A program made the translations under genes and the position numbers. Below the pieces are notes generated by a model. That model was given only the letters and a program-made list of their open reading frames with translations, was not told the origin of the DNA and searched no databases. Of a DNA stretch of 64,000 nt, positions 26,955 to 34,860 are shown one piece after another (within the stretch, counting starts at the first letter, position 1; each line of letters starts with the position of its first letter). Source of the DNA: an uncultured Lachnospiraceae bacterium (GTDB taxonomy: Bacteria > Bacillota > Clostridia > Lachnospirales > Lachnospiraceae); NCBI GenBank assembly GCA_900539175.1, contig UQAW01000005.1, positions 21,808 to 85,807 of the forward strand. Reading direction: 5' to 3'.

Positions 26955-27003
26955 TCTAAACAGATATATCTGCTGATGCAGACATCATCCTATATGAAAG
27001 TCA
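26955..27003. repeat. Dispersed repeat R2, copy 3
   Basis: AAACAGATATATCTGCTGATGCAGACATCATCCTATATGAAAGTC, between the CobW-like gene and pth; it overlaps the CobW-like stop codon. Confidence 0.55.
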
Positions 27004-27957
27004 ACTAAAATAAACCAACTCTGATTCCGGCGGATCACATGGCTTGATTTCCTGTGCATACAGCACAGGACCTTCTTCGTGGTAGACCTCCATATACTCC
27101 CAGCCTACTTTAGCCGTTACCATTACCCATTGTCCCATCACCAGCTTTTTGGCATCCGGACTCTTGCATACATATCCTATAAATGAGGTGTCATCCGCAC
27201 AGCAGGTCATAGCCATACGTCCCGGCACGAAGTATCCTGCACCCACGTCCCGGCTTTTCAGGACAATTCCGCGGAATTTTACAGTTTTTCCCTCATAACG
27301 GTCCGGATTGTCTCCCATATCCACATAAAAGATTCCGTAATCCACATCATCAATAACAATCGGATCAGCGTTCAAATCGTACGGTACGGAGTCTTCAAAA
27401 ATATCCGTCAGTTCTCCAGTATTATCCTCAAATAGAATCTCCGCGCCAGGATTTACAACTTTGATACTCCTCCTGAAATTCGCCAACGGAAGATCCGTCG
27501 AACAACGATTGAACATTACCATGTCCGCATTTTTTACCATCTCTACAAAGATGGATTTCATATTATTCATATAAACCTGGAAACAGCTTCCATCCACGGT
27601 CACAATATGCTGCACAATTCCCCAACCGCGGGGCATCTTCATTTCTTCCAGCTTTTTCACACTCCAAAGCGGATTATATTCCAGAATTACCCTGTCAGGG
27701 TGATATTTTCTCTGAAAAGACTTCAAAAGTTCCAGAGTAAGGTCCTCCGGCTCTTCCACTACTTCCAGAACCGTATTGTGCTTCAACAACATCTTCTCAT
27801 CATACACTTCCTCACCCTCTTCACAGGTGATCAAAAGTGTCGGCTCCTCAATCTGGAAATATTCCTGCTGAACCGTAAAGTTGATAAATGAAGTCTTTCC
27901 ACTCTCCAAAAAGCCTGTGATCAGATAAATCGGAACATCAATCTCATTCTCTAACAT
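27001..27957 (-). CDS. CobW-like GTPase fused to a TIGR03943-like C-terminal domain
   Basis: 318 residues. The Walker A motif is TGFLESGKTSF (about 14-24) and the G domain follows the CobW/COG0523 plan, but the CxCC metal motif of the family is missing. The last 100 residues (VKFRGIVLKSRDVGAGYFVPGRMAMTCCADD..., then GQWVMVTAKV) look like the C-terminal domain of YcgQ/TIGR03943 proteins, which accompany YcgR-type permeases in zinc-regulated operons. So it is probably a metal-trafficking regulator rather than a normal metallochaperone. It lies 90 bases downstream of a true CobW gene. Confidence 0.7.
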   Translation of the reverse strand: MLENEIDVPIYLITGFLESGKTSFINFTVQQEYFQIEEPTLLITCEEGEEVYDEKMLLKHNTVLEVVEEPEDLTLELLKSFQRKYHPDRVILEYNPLWSVKKLEEMKMPRGWGIVQHIVTVDGSCFQVYMNNMKSIFVEMVKNADMVMFNRCSTDLPLANFRRSIKVVNPGAEILFEDNTGELTDIFEDSVPYDLNADPIVIDDVDYGIFYVDMGDNPDRYEGKTVKFRGIVLKSRDVGAGYFVPGRMAMTCCADDTSFIGYVCKSPDAKKLVMGQWVMVTAKVGWEYMEVYHEEGPVLYAQEIKPCDPPESELVYFS

Positions 27958-28046
27958 GACACATCCTACTTTCTTTCCTTATTCTTAGGAACTGTTAATC
28001 AACAACTTGTTAATTTGGCGCAGAATAAATGTTCATCTGCGGCTGA

Positions 28047-29195
28047 TCAAATTCCAAAAAGTTCCTGAAGTTTGTCCTCTGCCAGTTTCGAACCAATTAC
28101 ACAGATTCTTCCTGTATATTCCGGTGAACCTTCCCGCACATCTGCCTCTCCCGGAACCATATCAAAGTAGATCCAGTGGCCATCCTTTCCAGCTACCATA
28201 CCCTTTGCCCGAAGCACGATACCAAAAATCTCCTCTTCGTCTGATAGTTTTTCAAGTATGGTACGAATCTGCTCCTGATCAAACTTCTTAATCGTCTCAC
28301 GGCCCCAGCTTGTGAAGACTTCATCTGCATGATGATGATGGTGATGATGGTCATGGCAGCCACAGGTGCAATTCTCATCATGGTCATGTCCATGATGATG
28401 ATCATGGTGGTGGTGATGCTCGTGATCGTGGTGATGATGTTCGTGGTCGTGGTGATGATGCTCGTGATTATGATGATGACTCTCGTGGTCGTGATGATGA
28501 TGCTCGTGATCATGACAGCCGCAAGTACAGTTTTCATCATGCTCGTGGTGATGATGTCCCTCATACTCTTCTTCCACATGGGACAGATCAATTTTTACTC
28601 CTTCCATTGTATCCAGAACTTTCTTTCCATCCAGCTCTTCCACCGGAGTTGTGATAATGGTTGCATCCGGATTCAATTCACGAAGCAAGGCAAGCGCCGC
28701 TTCCACCTTTTCTTCCGTTGCTTTTTCTGTATCAGTACGGCTCAGAATAATTGTGCTGGCAGCCTCTACCTGATTTTTGAAAAATTCCCCAAAATTTCTC
28801 AGGTACATCTTGCATTTTGTCACGTCAACAACTGTCGTTGCACAATTTAATACCACCTCTGTCTCTGTCTTTATACCCTCTACCGCATGAATTACGTCAG
28901 ACAGCTTACCTACACCTGACGGCTCGATGATGATGCGGTCCGGATGGTACTTCTCAATCACCTCGGTAAGCGCAGTGCCAAAATCACCAACCAGAGAACA
29001 GCAGATACAGCCTGAATTCATCTCGCGGATTTCAATTCCGGTCTCTTTTAAAAAGCCTCCGTCAATACCGATCTCACCGAATTCATTTTCAATCAAAACT
29101 ACCTGCTGCCCCTTTAATGCATCCGCCAACAATTTCTTAATCAATGTAGTCTTTCCAGCTCCCAAAAAACCGGAAATAATATCAATCTTTGTCAT
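28047..29195 (-). CDS. CobW/COG0523 metallochaperone GTPase with a His-rich loop
   Basis: About 382 residues. Walker A is SGFLGAGKTTLI (8-19); the metal-binding GCICC motif is at 62-66; NCATTVVDVTKC and LSRTDTEKA follow. Between the GTPase and the CobW C-terminal domain is a loop (about 220-300) with dozens of His plus two copies of HDENCTCGCHDH, encoded by near-repeated DNA at 28325-28560. The family delivers or inserts Zn or other metals; the loop is a likely zinc store. The start at 29195 has GAGGAG upstream. No operator was identified, but Zur control is common. Confidence 0.88.
   Translation of the reverse strand: MTKIDIISGFLGAGKTTLIKKLLADALKGQQVVLIENEFGEIGIDGGFLKETGIEIREMNSGCICCSLVGDFGTALTEVIEKYHPDRIIIEPSGVGKLSDVIHAVEGIKTETEVVLNCATTVVDVTKCKMYLRNFGEFFKNQVEAASTIILSRTDTEKATEEKVEAALALLRELNPDATIITTPVEELDGKKVLDTMEGVKIDLSHVEEEYEGHHHHEHDENCTCGCHDHEHHHHDHESHHHNHEHHHHDHEHHHHDHEHHHHHDHHHGHDHDENCTCGCHDHHHHHHHADEVFTSWGRETIKKFDQEQIRTILEKLSDEEEIFGIVLRAKGMVAGKDGHWIYFDMVPGEADVREGSPEYTGRICVIGSKLAEDKLQELFGI
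28325..28560. repeat. His-codon repeat tract inside cobW-like gene
   Basis: GTGATGATG/CATGATG-type codon repeats encoding His/Asp/Glu runs, with a duplicated block of about 38 bp (near 28353 and 28515). Prone to length variation by slippage. The antisense frame gives a fake Met/Val-rich protein. Confidence 0.8.
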
Positions 29196-29329
29196 GACTT
29201 TTATTCTCCTCTCAAACAATTCTCATATCAAGCGATCATCAAACGCTCCAAAGATCGGTTTGAAGATCCATTATTCAGATAACACCTTAAGGGACGGAAG
29301 TACTGACTCCCGCCCCGCACATTGCATAT

Positions 29330-29416
29330 TATGATACACGGGTCCCAAAGTCATGCTTTTTCATGCAAGCATGAAACGCATAATCTTTTAACCCTGGTAT
29401 CAACCCTAGTATCATA
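29330..29416. repeat. Dispersed repeat R1, copy with palindrome arm
   Basis: ATGATACACGGGTCCCAAAG, a decayed version of the long palindrome (ATGCTTTTTCATGCAAGCATGAAACGCAT) and the terminal AACCCTGGTATCA. In the 303-bp gap between the HAD and CobW genes, where nothing else was seen. Confidence 0.65.
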
Positions 29417-29499
29417 TTATAACCCTATTTTATAGATATGTAAACATTTTTGTAACCACTCAGAAACCACTTTCTGTCCTTTGCCTTTGTTTCCGCTTT

Positions 29500-30291
29500 T
29501 TACGATAATCCATAATGCTTCATAGCAAATGCCAGTCCATCTTCCTCAACTGTGCGTGTTATAAATTCTGTATACGGTTCCAGCACCGGATCATGATGTC
29601 CCATCGCTACAGCATGCTTCACATACTGAAACATCGCAAGATCATTGCTGCTGTCACCGAATACATAAGCATCCTCCAATTTCATCTGAAAATAGTTCAA
29701 TATGTAGGAGATGGCCGTTGCCTTGGAATATCCCTTCGGGACAATCTCATACAAACCGCCTAACCGGTCTATGATCTCCATATCTTTCCCCAATTCCCGG
29801 AACAGACGCTTCTGATCTGTCCGTTCGTCCACAAAAATCACAAACTTATCAAAATCGAAGGCATCCTCTTCAATTGCATGCCTGATACCAAGTCCTGCAT
29901 TCCGAAAATGCCGCCTGAAATTCTCCACCTGCTCAAACCTGGAGCGACTTCCAGGCAGATAACAATCCTCCTGCCCTTCCAGAACCAGCCCTCCGTCACA
30001 GTCTCCTACAAGCTGTATAATCTCTCTTCCTCTCTGATGTGGAATGCTGCGCGCCATCAACACCTCATCTTTGTACTTGATATACGTTCCGCATCCACAG
30101 AGATATCCGCTGAACGGCATCTCCAGAAACATAGGGGGAAGTCCCGATATTGTTCTTCCTGTATTAATAAATGTCAGATGCCCTCTCGCTTGCGCGCGTT
30201 CCAATGCATCCCGCGCGCTTTTCGGCACTTCTCTGGTACTTTCACTGAGCAGCGTCCCATCAATATCAAAAAACAATACTTTCCTGTCCAT
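29500..30291 (-). CDS. HAD-superfamily (Cof-type) phosphatase
   Basis: About 263 residues. Motif I DIDGTLLSES with both Asp, motif II NTGRTISG, and the late FGDSSNDLAMFQYV are intact, with a C2-type cap between. Acts on small phosphorylated metabolites; substrate unknown. AGGAG lies 5 bases before the ATG at 30291; the frame continues upstream into the preceding phosphoribosyltransferase gene but without a site. The 80-base gap suggests co-transcription with that gene. Confidence 0.85.
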   Translation of the reverse strand: MDRKVLFFDIDGTLLSESTREVPKSARDALERAQARGHLTFINTGRTISGLPPMFLEMPFSGYLCGCGTYIKYKDEVLMARSIPHQRGREIIQLVGDCDGGLVLEGQEDCYLPGSRSRFEQVENFRRHFRNAGLGIRHAIEEDAFDFDKFVIFVDERTDQKRLFRELGKDMEIIDRLGGLYEIVPKGYSKATAISYILNYFQMKLEDAYVFGDSSNDLAMFQYVKHAVAMGHHDPVLEPYTEFITRTVEEDGLAFAMKHYGLS

Positions 30292-30371
30292 CTTTCTCCT
30301 GTCCAAAACGGGATTGCAGACTGGAAAGTCATAACTTACTTCCCAATACCACAATCCCCTCTTATCAGTTC

Positions 30372-31013
30372 TTATAATTTTGAATACCCGTATCCATTTA
30401 CCAAAGCATCCAGTTTTATCTTCTTCCTGCAAAGTTCACACTCATTCGACTTATGGCTGATATAATTCGGAACATCCTTTTGATTGAATATGGTATTAAT
30501 TTCCACACCTGCCATCTTTGAAATATTACTGAAGATGGAAGACACTCCTGCAACCTTGCCGCCGTAATACAGTACGCTGTCCACACAATTCTGAAGCAGC
30601 TTTCCGGTTGTGGCGGATGCCATAAGAATCAATACATTCTTCTTCTCAATCATCATCTTCAGGTTATCCCGGAAAATCACCTGACCGGAACCATTCATCT
30701 CAGGCGCAATCACATAAATGGTATTATGCTGATTCATAGACATAATTCCGGCATGCATCAATTCTTCCGCCAGATATCCGCCAATGATCTCTGTCCCATC
30801 CATACATACAATAGTATCCACTACCGTACTGTGACTGTAACGCTGCGCCAGCACCTCCGCCACTGCACGGGCTTCTGATGCTCTCGCCTTCAGCGTCGTC
30901 ATATCAAAGTAATGAGAAATATGCGAACTCGGTGTTGCAAAATGCCCCTTGTAAACCTTCAAGGCGATACGATTGTCCTGCTTTGCCCAAATCTTCTCCA
31001 TTCTGCTTTCCAT
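30372..31013 (-). CDS. Phosphoribosyltransferase-like protein
   Basis: 213 residues with an orotate phosphoribosyltransferase-like fold. The strand and PRPP-loop region read NVLILMASATTGKLLQNCVD (about 125-144); the usual acidic pair before the loop is replaced by MAS, so catalysis on PRPP is not certain. Two Cys pairs near the C-terminus (CELC within SNECELCRKK) could bind metal. The C-terminal ALVNGYGYSKL is distinctive. Followed by a HAD phosphatase, a pairing also seen in Ter-associated gene sets (inference). Confidence 0.65.
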   Translation of the reverse strand: MESRMEKIWAKQDNRIALKVYKGHFATPSSHISHYFDMTTLKARASEARAVAEVLAQRYSHSTVVDTIVCMDGTEIIGGYLAEELMHAGIMSMNQHNTIYVIAPEMNGSGQVIFRDNLKMMIEKKNVLILMASATTGKLLQNCVDSVLYYGGKVAGVSSIFSNISKMAGVEINTIFNQKDVPNYISHKSNECELCRKKIKLDALVNGYGYSKL

Positions 31014-31161
31014 AATTTTTCCCCCGGCTTATCAGCCATTCATTATAAAGTTTCATGTTCAGCTTTTGTATCTGTATTGCGCTTTCAAGTTACGGTATTT
31101 TATTATGTCTGAGATTATTATAACCCATATTCTGCGAAAAGAAAAGGACCCAGTTTTCGTA

Positions 31162-31935
31162 TTAATTTCCACACTCAATACTGATTTCATTAAACTTCTC
31201 CAAAATTTGTTCCATCTGAACCGTATCTTTTTCTGCACCTGCGTGGTCCATCACCGCTTTTCCCTGATGCATCATCAACAGGCGGTTTCCATATTCTACG
31301 GCATAGCGCAGATTATGTGTGACCATGATCGTAGTCAGTTTCTTTTCTTTTACAATCTTATCAGTCAGTTCCATAATCAACTCTGCCGTCTTCGGATCCA
31401 GAGCCGCCGTATGCTCATCCAGGATCAGAAATCGGATCGGCGTCATGGTGGACATCAGAAGTGCCATTGCCTGACGCTGTCCGCCGGAGAGCACCCCCAC
31501 CTTTACATCCATCTTATCTTCCAGCCCAAGTCCCAACTGTCTCAGACTCGACCGGTAAAAATCCATCCGGGCTTTATTTTTTCCGGAACGGAGACCATAG
31601 ATTTTTCCTTTGTTATCCGCCAGCGCCATATTCTCTGCGATCGTCATACTGGGGCAGGTTCCCATGGCAGGGTTTTGATATACCCTTCCAATATAGCGGT
31701 TTCTCTGGAATTCCTTCTCTTTTCCGATATCTTTGCCGTCAATCAGAATTTTGCCGGAATCCAGGTTAATACTACCGCAGATCAGGTTCAGCATAGAAGT
31801 TTTTCCGGAACCATTACTTCCTACTACAGATACAAACTGTCCGTCATCAATCGTCAGATTAAAGTCATCAAACAGGCACATCTCGTTGATCGTTCCCGGG
31901 TTATAATATTTATGAATATGTTTTAATTCAAGCAT
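31162..31935 (-). CDS. ABC transporter ATP-binding protein, tryptophan-type
   Basis: 257 residues. Walker A GSNGSGKTS, Q-loop VYQNPAMG, signature LSGGQRQAM, Walker B FLILDEHTAALD and H-loop THNLRYAVEYG are all present. ATPase of the importer formed with the next two genes; overlaps the permease gene by 8 bases. The Trp T-box upstream of the operon points to tryptophan or a precursor as substrate (TrpXYZ-type). Confidence 0.92.
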   Translation of the reverse strand: MLELKHIHKYYNPGTINEMCLFDDFNLTIDDGQFVSVVGSNGSGKTSMLNLICGSINLDSGKILIDGKDIGKEKEFQRNRYIGRVYQNPAMGTCPSMTIAENMALADNKGKIYGLRSGKNKARMDFYRSSLRQLGLGLEDKMDVKVGVLSGGQRQAMALLMSTMTPIRFLILDEHTAALDPKTAELIMELTDKIVKEKKLTTIMVTHNLRYAVEYGNRLLMMHQGKAVMDHAGAEKDTVQMEQILEKFNEISIECGN

Positions 31936-32809
31936 TTATTTTCACCTTCTTCTTTCTGTCTACACTGACAATCAGAATCAACAGGAACAAGACTGCCGTA
32001 ATCAGCTTCGTAGCCGTAGCTCCCGCAAACTTCAGAGCCAGGGCCACACAGGCTTTATAGAAAATAGAACCCACGATTACAGCCGTAGTCGTCTTTACAA
32101 AGGATAATCTCCGGAAAAAGCTTAAGCCAATGATTACACTGGCAAGACCGATAACCAAGGCTCCTGTTCCCATGGAAATATCAAACACCCTCGACTGCTG
32201 TGCGAATACGCAGCCGCTTAACGCCACCAGTCCATTGGCAATCGCCAGACCCAGAATCTTCACATTTCCTTTATCTTTTGCAAGCGCTGTTACAATTACA
32301 TCATTGTCACCTACCGCCCGCAGGAGATAACCGGACTGTGTTTTCATGTAGAGATCCAGCAGCACTTTACAAATCAATACAATGATCAGGATAATCACAA
32401 TATCCAGCCACTGGGGGATATTGTCCCCGAAAAAACCGGACAACATCTCATTCCGGAAAATAGTATCTGTAGAGAATAACGGAACATTATTCGTGCCTGC
32501 GATAAACAGATTCACCGTATACAATCCCGTCATCACGATAATACCAGACAGCAGATCACGTACCTTAAACTTTACATGAATCAGTCCGGTGCAGATGCCT
32601 GCCGCAAGACCAGCGGCAAATGCAATCGGGAGTGTCAGATATGGATTGACACCCGCTTTTATTAAGGCCGCTGTCACCGCCGCTCCCAGAGGAAACGTAC
32701 CGTCCACACTTAAGTCCGGAAAATCCAGAATCTTATACGTTATATATACACCCAGAGCCATAATACCGTAAATCAGCCCCTGCTCCAAAACACTGATCAG
32801 AAAATCCAT
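31928..32809 (-). CDS. ABC transporter permease, tryptophan-type
   Basis: 293 residues, about eight to nine membrane helices, BPD_transp_2-like layout of branched-chain amino-acid permeases (YGIMALGVYITYKILDFPDLSVDGTFPLGAAV). Operon partner of the ATPase and the ABC_sub_bind lipoprotein; starts 18 bases after the lipoprotein stop. Confidence 0.9.
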   Translation of the reverse strand: MDFLISVLEQGLIYGIMALGVYITYKILDFPDLSVDGTFPLGAAVTAALIKAGVNPYLTLPIAFAAGLAAGICTGLIHVKFKVRDLLSGIIVMTGLYTVNLFIAGTNNVPLFSTDTIFRNEMLSGFFGDNIPQWLDIVIILIIVLICKVLLDLYMKTQSGYLLRAVGDNDVIVTALAKDKGNVKILGLAIANGLVALSGCVFAQQSRVFDISMGTGALVIGLASVIIGLSFFRRLSFVKTTTAVIVGSIFYKACVALALKFAGATATKLITAVLFLLILIVSVDRKKKVKINA

Positions 32810-32827
32810 ATCCGCCGCCCCTTCCCT

Positions 32828-33874
32828 TTATTTTTCCGTAATCTCCGTAAATGACTCAACCGCACGTTCTTTCATCGTATCCGGCACGGTAATATCCAGA
32901 TTTTCAGCCACCTTCTCATTGATATAAAGACTGCTCTCCGTAATCAGTTCATAATTCAGATCGGAAGCTTTTGCCTCACCCTTCAAAACTTTGGCTGCCA
33001 TCTTGCCCGTATCAATTCCAAGTTGTGTATATTCAATACCTTCCGCTGCCAGACAGCCGATCTTCACCTGCTCAATCTCACTTCCGAATACCGGAATCCC
33101 TTTTTCATTTGCCATGCCAAGCACAGTAGGCAGTGCGCTTACCACTGTGTTATCAGTCAGATTGGTCAGACAGTCCACTTTTCCCAACAGGTCAGCAGCT
33201 GCCAACTGAATCTCGGAAGTATTGGTAATTCCGGATTTCTCGATTGTGAATCCATAATCACCTGCCAGTTTTTCATACTGCTCAATGCTGTATACTGAAT
33301 TTGCTTCGCTGGTGGTATACAAAATTCCGATGGTTTTTGCATCCGGAAGGATTTCACGGATCATCTTCAGCTGTGCCTCTACCGGAAGTTCATCACTGGT
33401 TCCTGTAACGTTACCTACCGGCTTTTTATCTTCTGCGGCCAGTTCCGCGGCCACCGGATTCGTAACCGCCGTATAGATGACTGGTATTTCTTTTTCCATA
33501 GCCGCATTGTAAGCGGCCTGAGCACTCGGTGTGGCAATCGCACAGATCAGGTCCACTTTATCTGATACAAAACCGTCTGCAATCTGAGAAGCTGTTCCGG
33601 TATCTGCATCTGCATTATTTATTTTGATGACCAGATTCTTTCCCTCTTCAAATCCTTCCTCCTTCAATCCCTGGATAAAACCTTCCCGGCAATTGTCCAA
33701 AGATCCATGCTCTGCAAACTGGCTGATACCGATGGTATACACTTTCTCATCTTTGCTGCCGGAAGCTGCGTCTGACTTTCCCGTTGCGGAATCATTCCCC
33801 GCAGATCCGCATCCTGCAAATGCTGCCGCCATCATGCTCATTCCCATAATTACTGCTAATACTCTTTTTTTCAT
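32828..33874 (-). CDS. ABC transporter substrate-binding lipoprotein (TrpX-type)
   Basis: About 348 residues. Lipobox FAGC near residue 22, then the ABC_sub_bind (PF04392) pattern: VYTIGISQFAEHGSLDNCREGFIQGLKEEGF, IPVIYTAVTNPVAAEL, NVTGTSDELPVEAQLKMI and GILYTTSEANS. This family carries tryptophan-type and related ligands. The start at 33874 has AAAGGAGAG upstream; the frame extends to 33919 through the T-box terminator and is not used. First gene of the operon, controlled by the T-box leader. Confidence 0.93.
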   Translation of the reverse strand: MKKRVLAVIMGMSMMAAAFAGCGSAGNDSATGKSDAASGSKDEKVYTIGISQFAEHGSLDNCREGFIQGLKEEGFEEGKNLVIKINNADADTGTASQIADGFVSDKVDLICAIATPSAQAAYNAAMEKEIPVIYTAVTNPVAAELAAEDKKPVGNVTGTSDELPVEAQLKMIREILPDAKTIGILYTTSEANSVYSIEQYEKLAGDYGFTIEKSGITNTSEIQLAAADLLGKVDCLTNLTDNTVVSALPTVLGMANEKGIPVFGSEIEQVKIGCLAAEGIEYTQLGIDTGKMAAKVLKGEAKASDLNYELITESSLYINEKVAENLDITVPDTMKERAVESFTEITEK

Positions 33875-33901
33875 CTTTGTTCTCTCCTTTTCATGAAATT
33901 C

Positions 33902-34160
33902 AAAAAGCGCCTCAAGCAAAAGCTTGAGACGCTAATAATAGACACTATTATTATCGCGGTACCACTCAAATTGACGAATCGTCCACTTTCCACGTACAGT
34001 CATACGTTCCTCATTGATAACGGGTTTGGTTCCCGACAGCGCCTACTCTCACTGATTTCAGGCTGCCCTCAAAAGTCCATTCAGCAATAACCGCCATACA
34101 GCAATCCCACCATCTGCTGCTCTCTGTGATCTTGTTTAATGCTTACTCGTCTTTCTCAAC
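33902..34160 (-). promoter_or_regulatory. T-box leader, Trp (UGG) specifier
   Basis: Minus-strand leader. It has the T-box core GAGTGGTACCGCGA (33954-33967), a terminator hairpin GCGTCTCAAGC/GCTTGAGGCGC plus T-run (33902-33932), and a Stem I region (AGAGAGCAGCAGATGG, then TTATTGCTGAATGGACTTTTGAGGG). The specifier triplet in the expected loop is TGG (34077-34079), so uncharged tRNA-Trp should turn the transporter on. The remainder of the gap is leader. Confidence 0.92.
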
Positions 34161-34164
34161 GGTT

Positions 34165-34204
34165 TATACTTTATTACCATATTACAGAACGTACTTTTTG
34201 TCAA
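34165..34204 (-). promoter_or_regulatory. Promoter of the T-box/ABC operon
   Basis: A TTGACA -35 box on the minus strand (34199-34204) overlaps the stop region of pgmB. Candidate -10 sequences (TAATAT, TATGGT) lie 14-17 bases downstream. Confidence 0.5.
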
Positions 34205-34860
34205 TAGAAAAACTTTACAATTTTATTAATTGACAGTTCCCGCGTGCTTTGTAAATTCATATCGGGCGCTGTGCTTGTCACCTCCACACCAATTCCTACT
34301 GCTTTCATCCCTGCTGCCTTAATTGCCTCCACCCCAGCCTGTGCATCCTCAAATCCGATGCACTCCCAAGGGTTAAGCCCAAGATGCACCATACAGTCTG
34401 TAAAAACCTCAGGGTCCGGTTTCGCACGTACAATCTTTGATGCGTCCGCAATATAATCAAACATAGATTCAATTCCCAAAGATCTAAGCACTGTATGCGC
34501 ATTTTTACTGGCTGAAGCGACAGCCAATTTTACATCCTGCTCCTTTGCCTCCCTGAGAAATTCTTTAATACCGGGAAGTATATCATCCGATGTGATCTGC
34601 CGGATCAATGTCTTGTAAATCTCATTTTTCTCTGTGATGAATGTGTTGATTTCATCCTCTGTAAACCGATCCAGTGCATCATTTTCCTCCAGAATGATTT
34701 CGAAGGAACGATACCGGCTGACCCCCTTCAGACGTTCATTCATCTTCCGGTCAAACCGCAGATTCAGTTTTTCCGCCAGTTTCAACCATGCCTCATAATG
34801 ATAAACAGCGGTATCGGTCAATACTCCGTCCAGATCAAATATAAATCCTCTTATCTGCAT
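34201..34860 (-). CDS. pgmB: Beta-phosphoglucomutase
   Basis: 219 residues of HAD type. FDLDGVLTDTA (catalytic Asp at about 8 and 10), KGVSRYRSFEIIL, the ASASKNAHTVLRSLGI phosphate-contact Ser/Lys segment and IGFEDAQAGVEAIKAAG are typical of beta-PGM. It converts beta-glucose 1-phosphate, made by the adjacent GH65 phosphorylase, to glucose 6-phosphate. Start overlaps the GH65 stop by 10 bases. Last gene of the sugar operon. Confidence 0.95.
   Translation of the reverse strand: MQIRGFIFDLDGVLTDTAVYHYEAWLKLAEKLNLRFDRKMNERLKGVSRYRSFEIILEENDALDRFTEDEINTFITEKNEIYKTLIRQITSDDILPGIKEFLREAKEQDVKLAVASASKNAHTVLRSLGIESMFDYIADASKIVRAKPDPEVFTDCMVHLGLNPWECIGFEDAQAGVEAIKAAGMKAVGIGVEVTSTAPDMNLQSTRELSINKIVKFFY

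Noticed and set aside
28325..28560. Possible CRISPR-like repeats
   Set aside because: Codon-level repeats inside a coding region, no spacers of constant length.
28329..28850. Plus-strand ORF rich in Met and Val
   Set aside because: Antisense of the His-codon repeats in the CobW-like gene.
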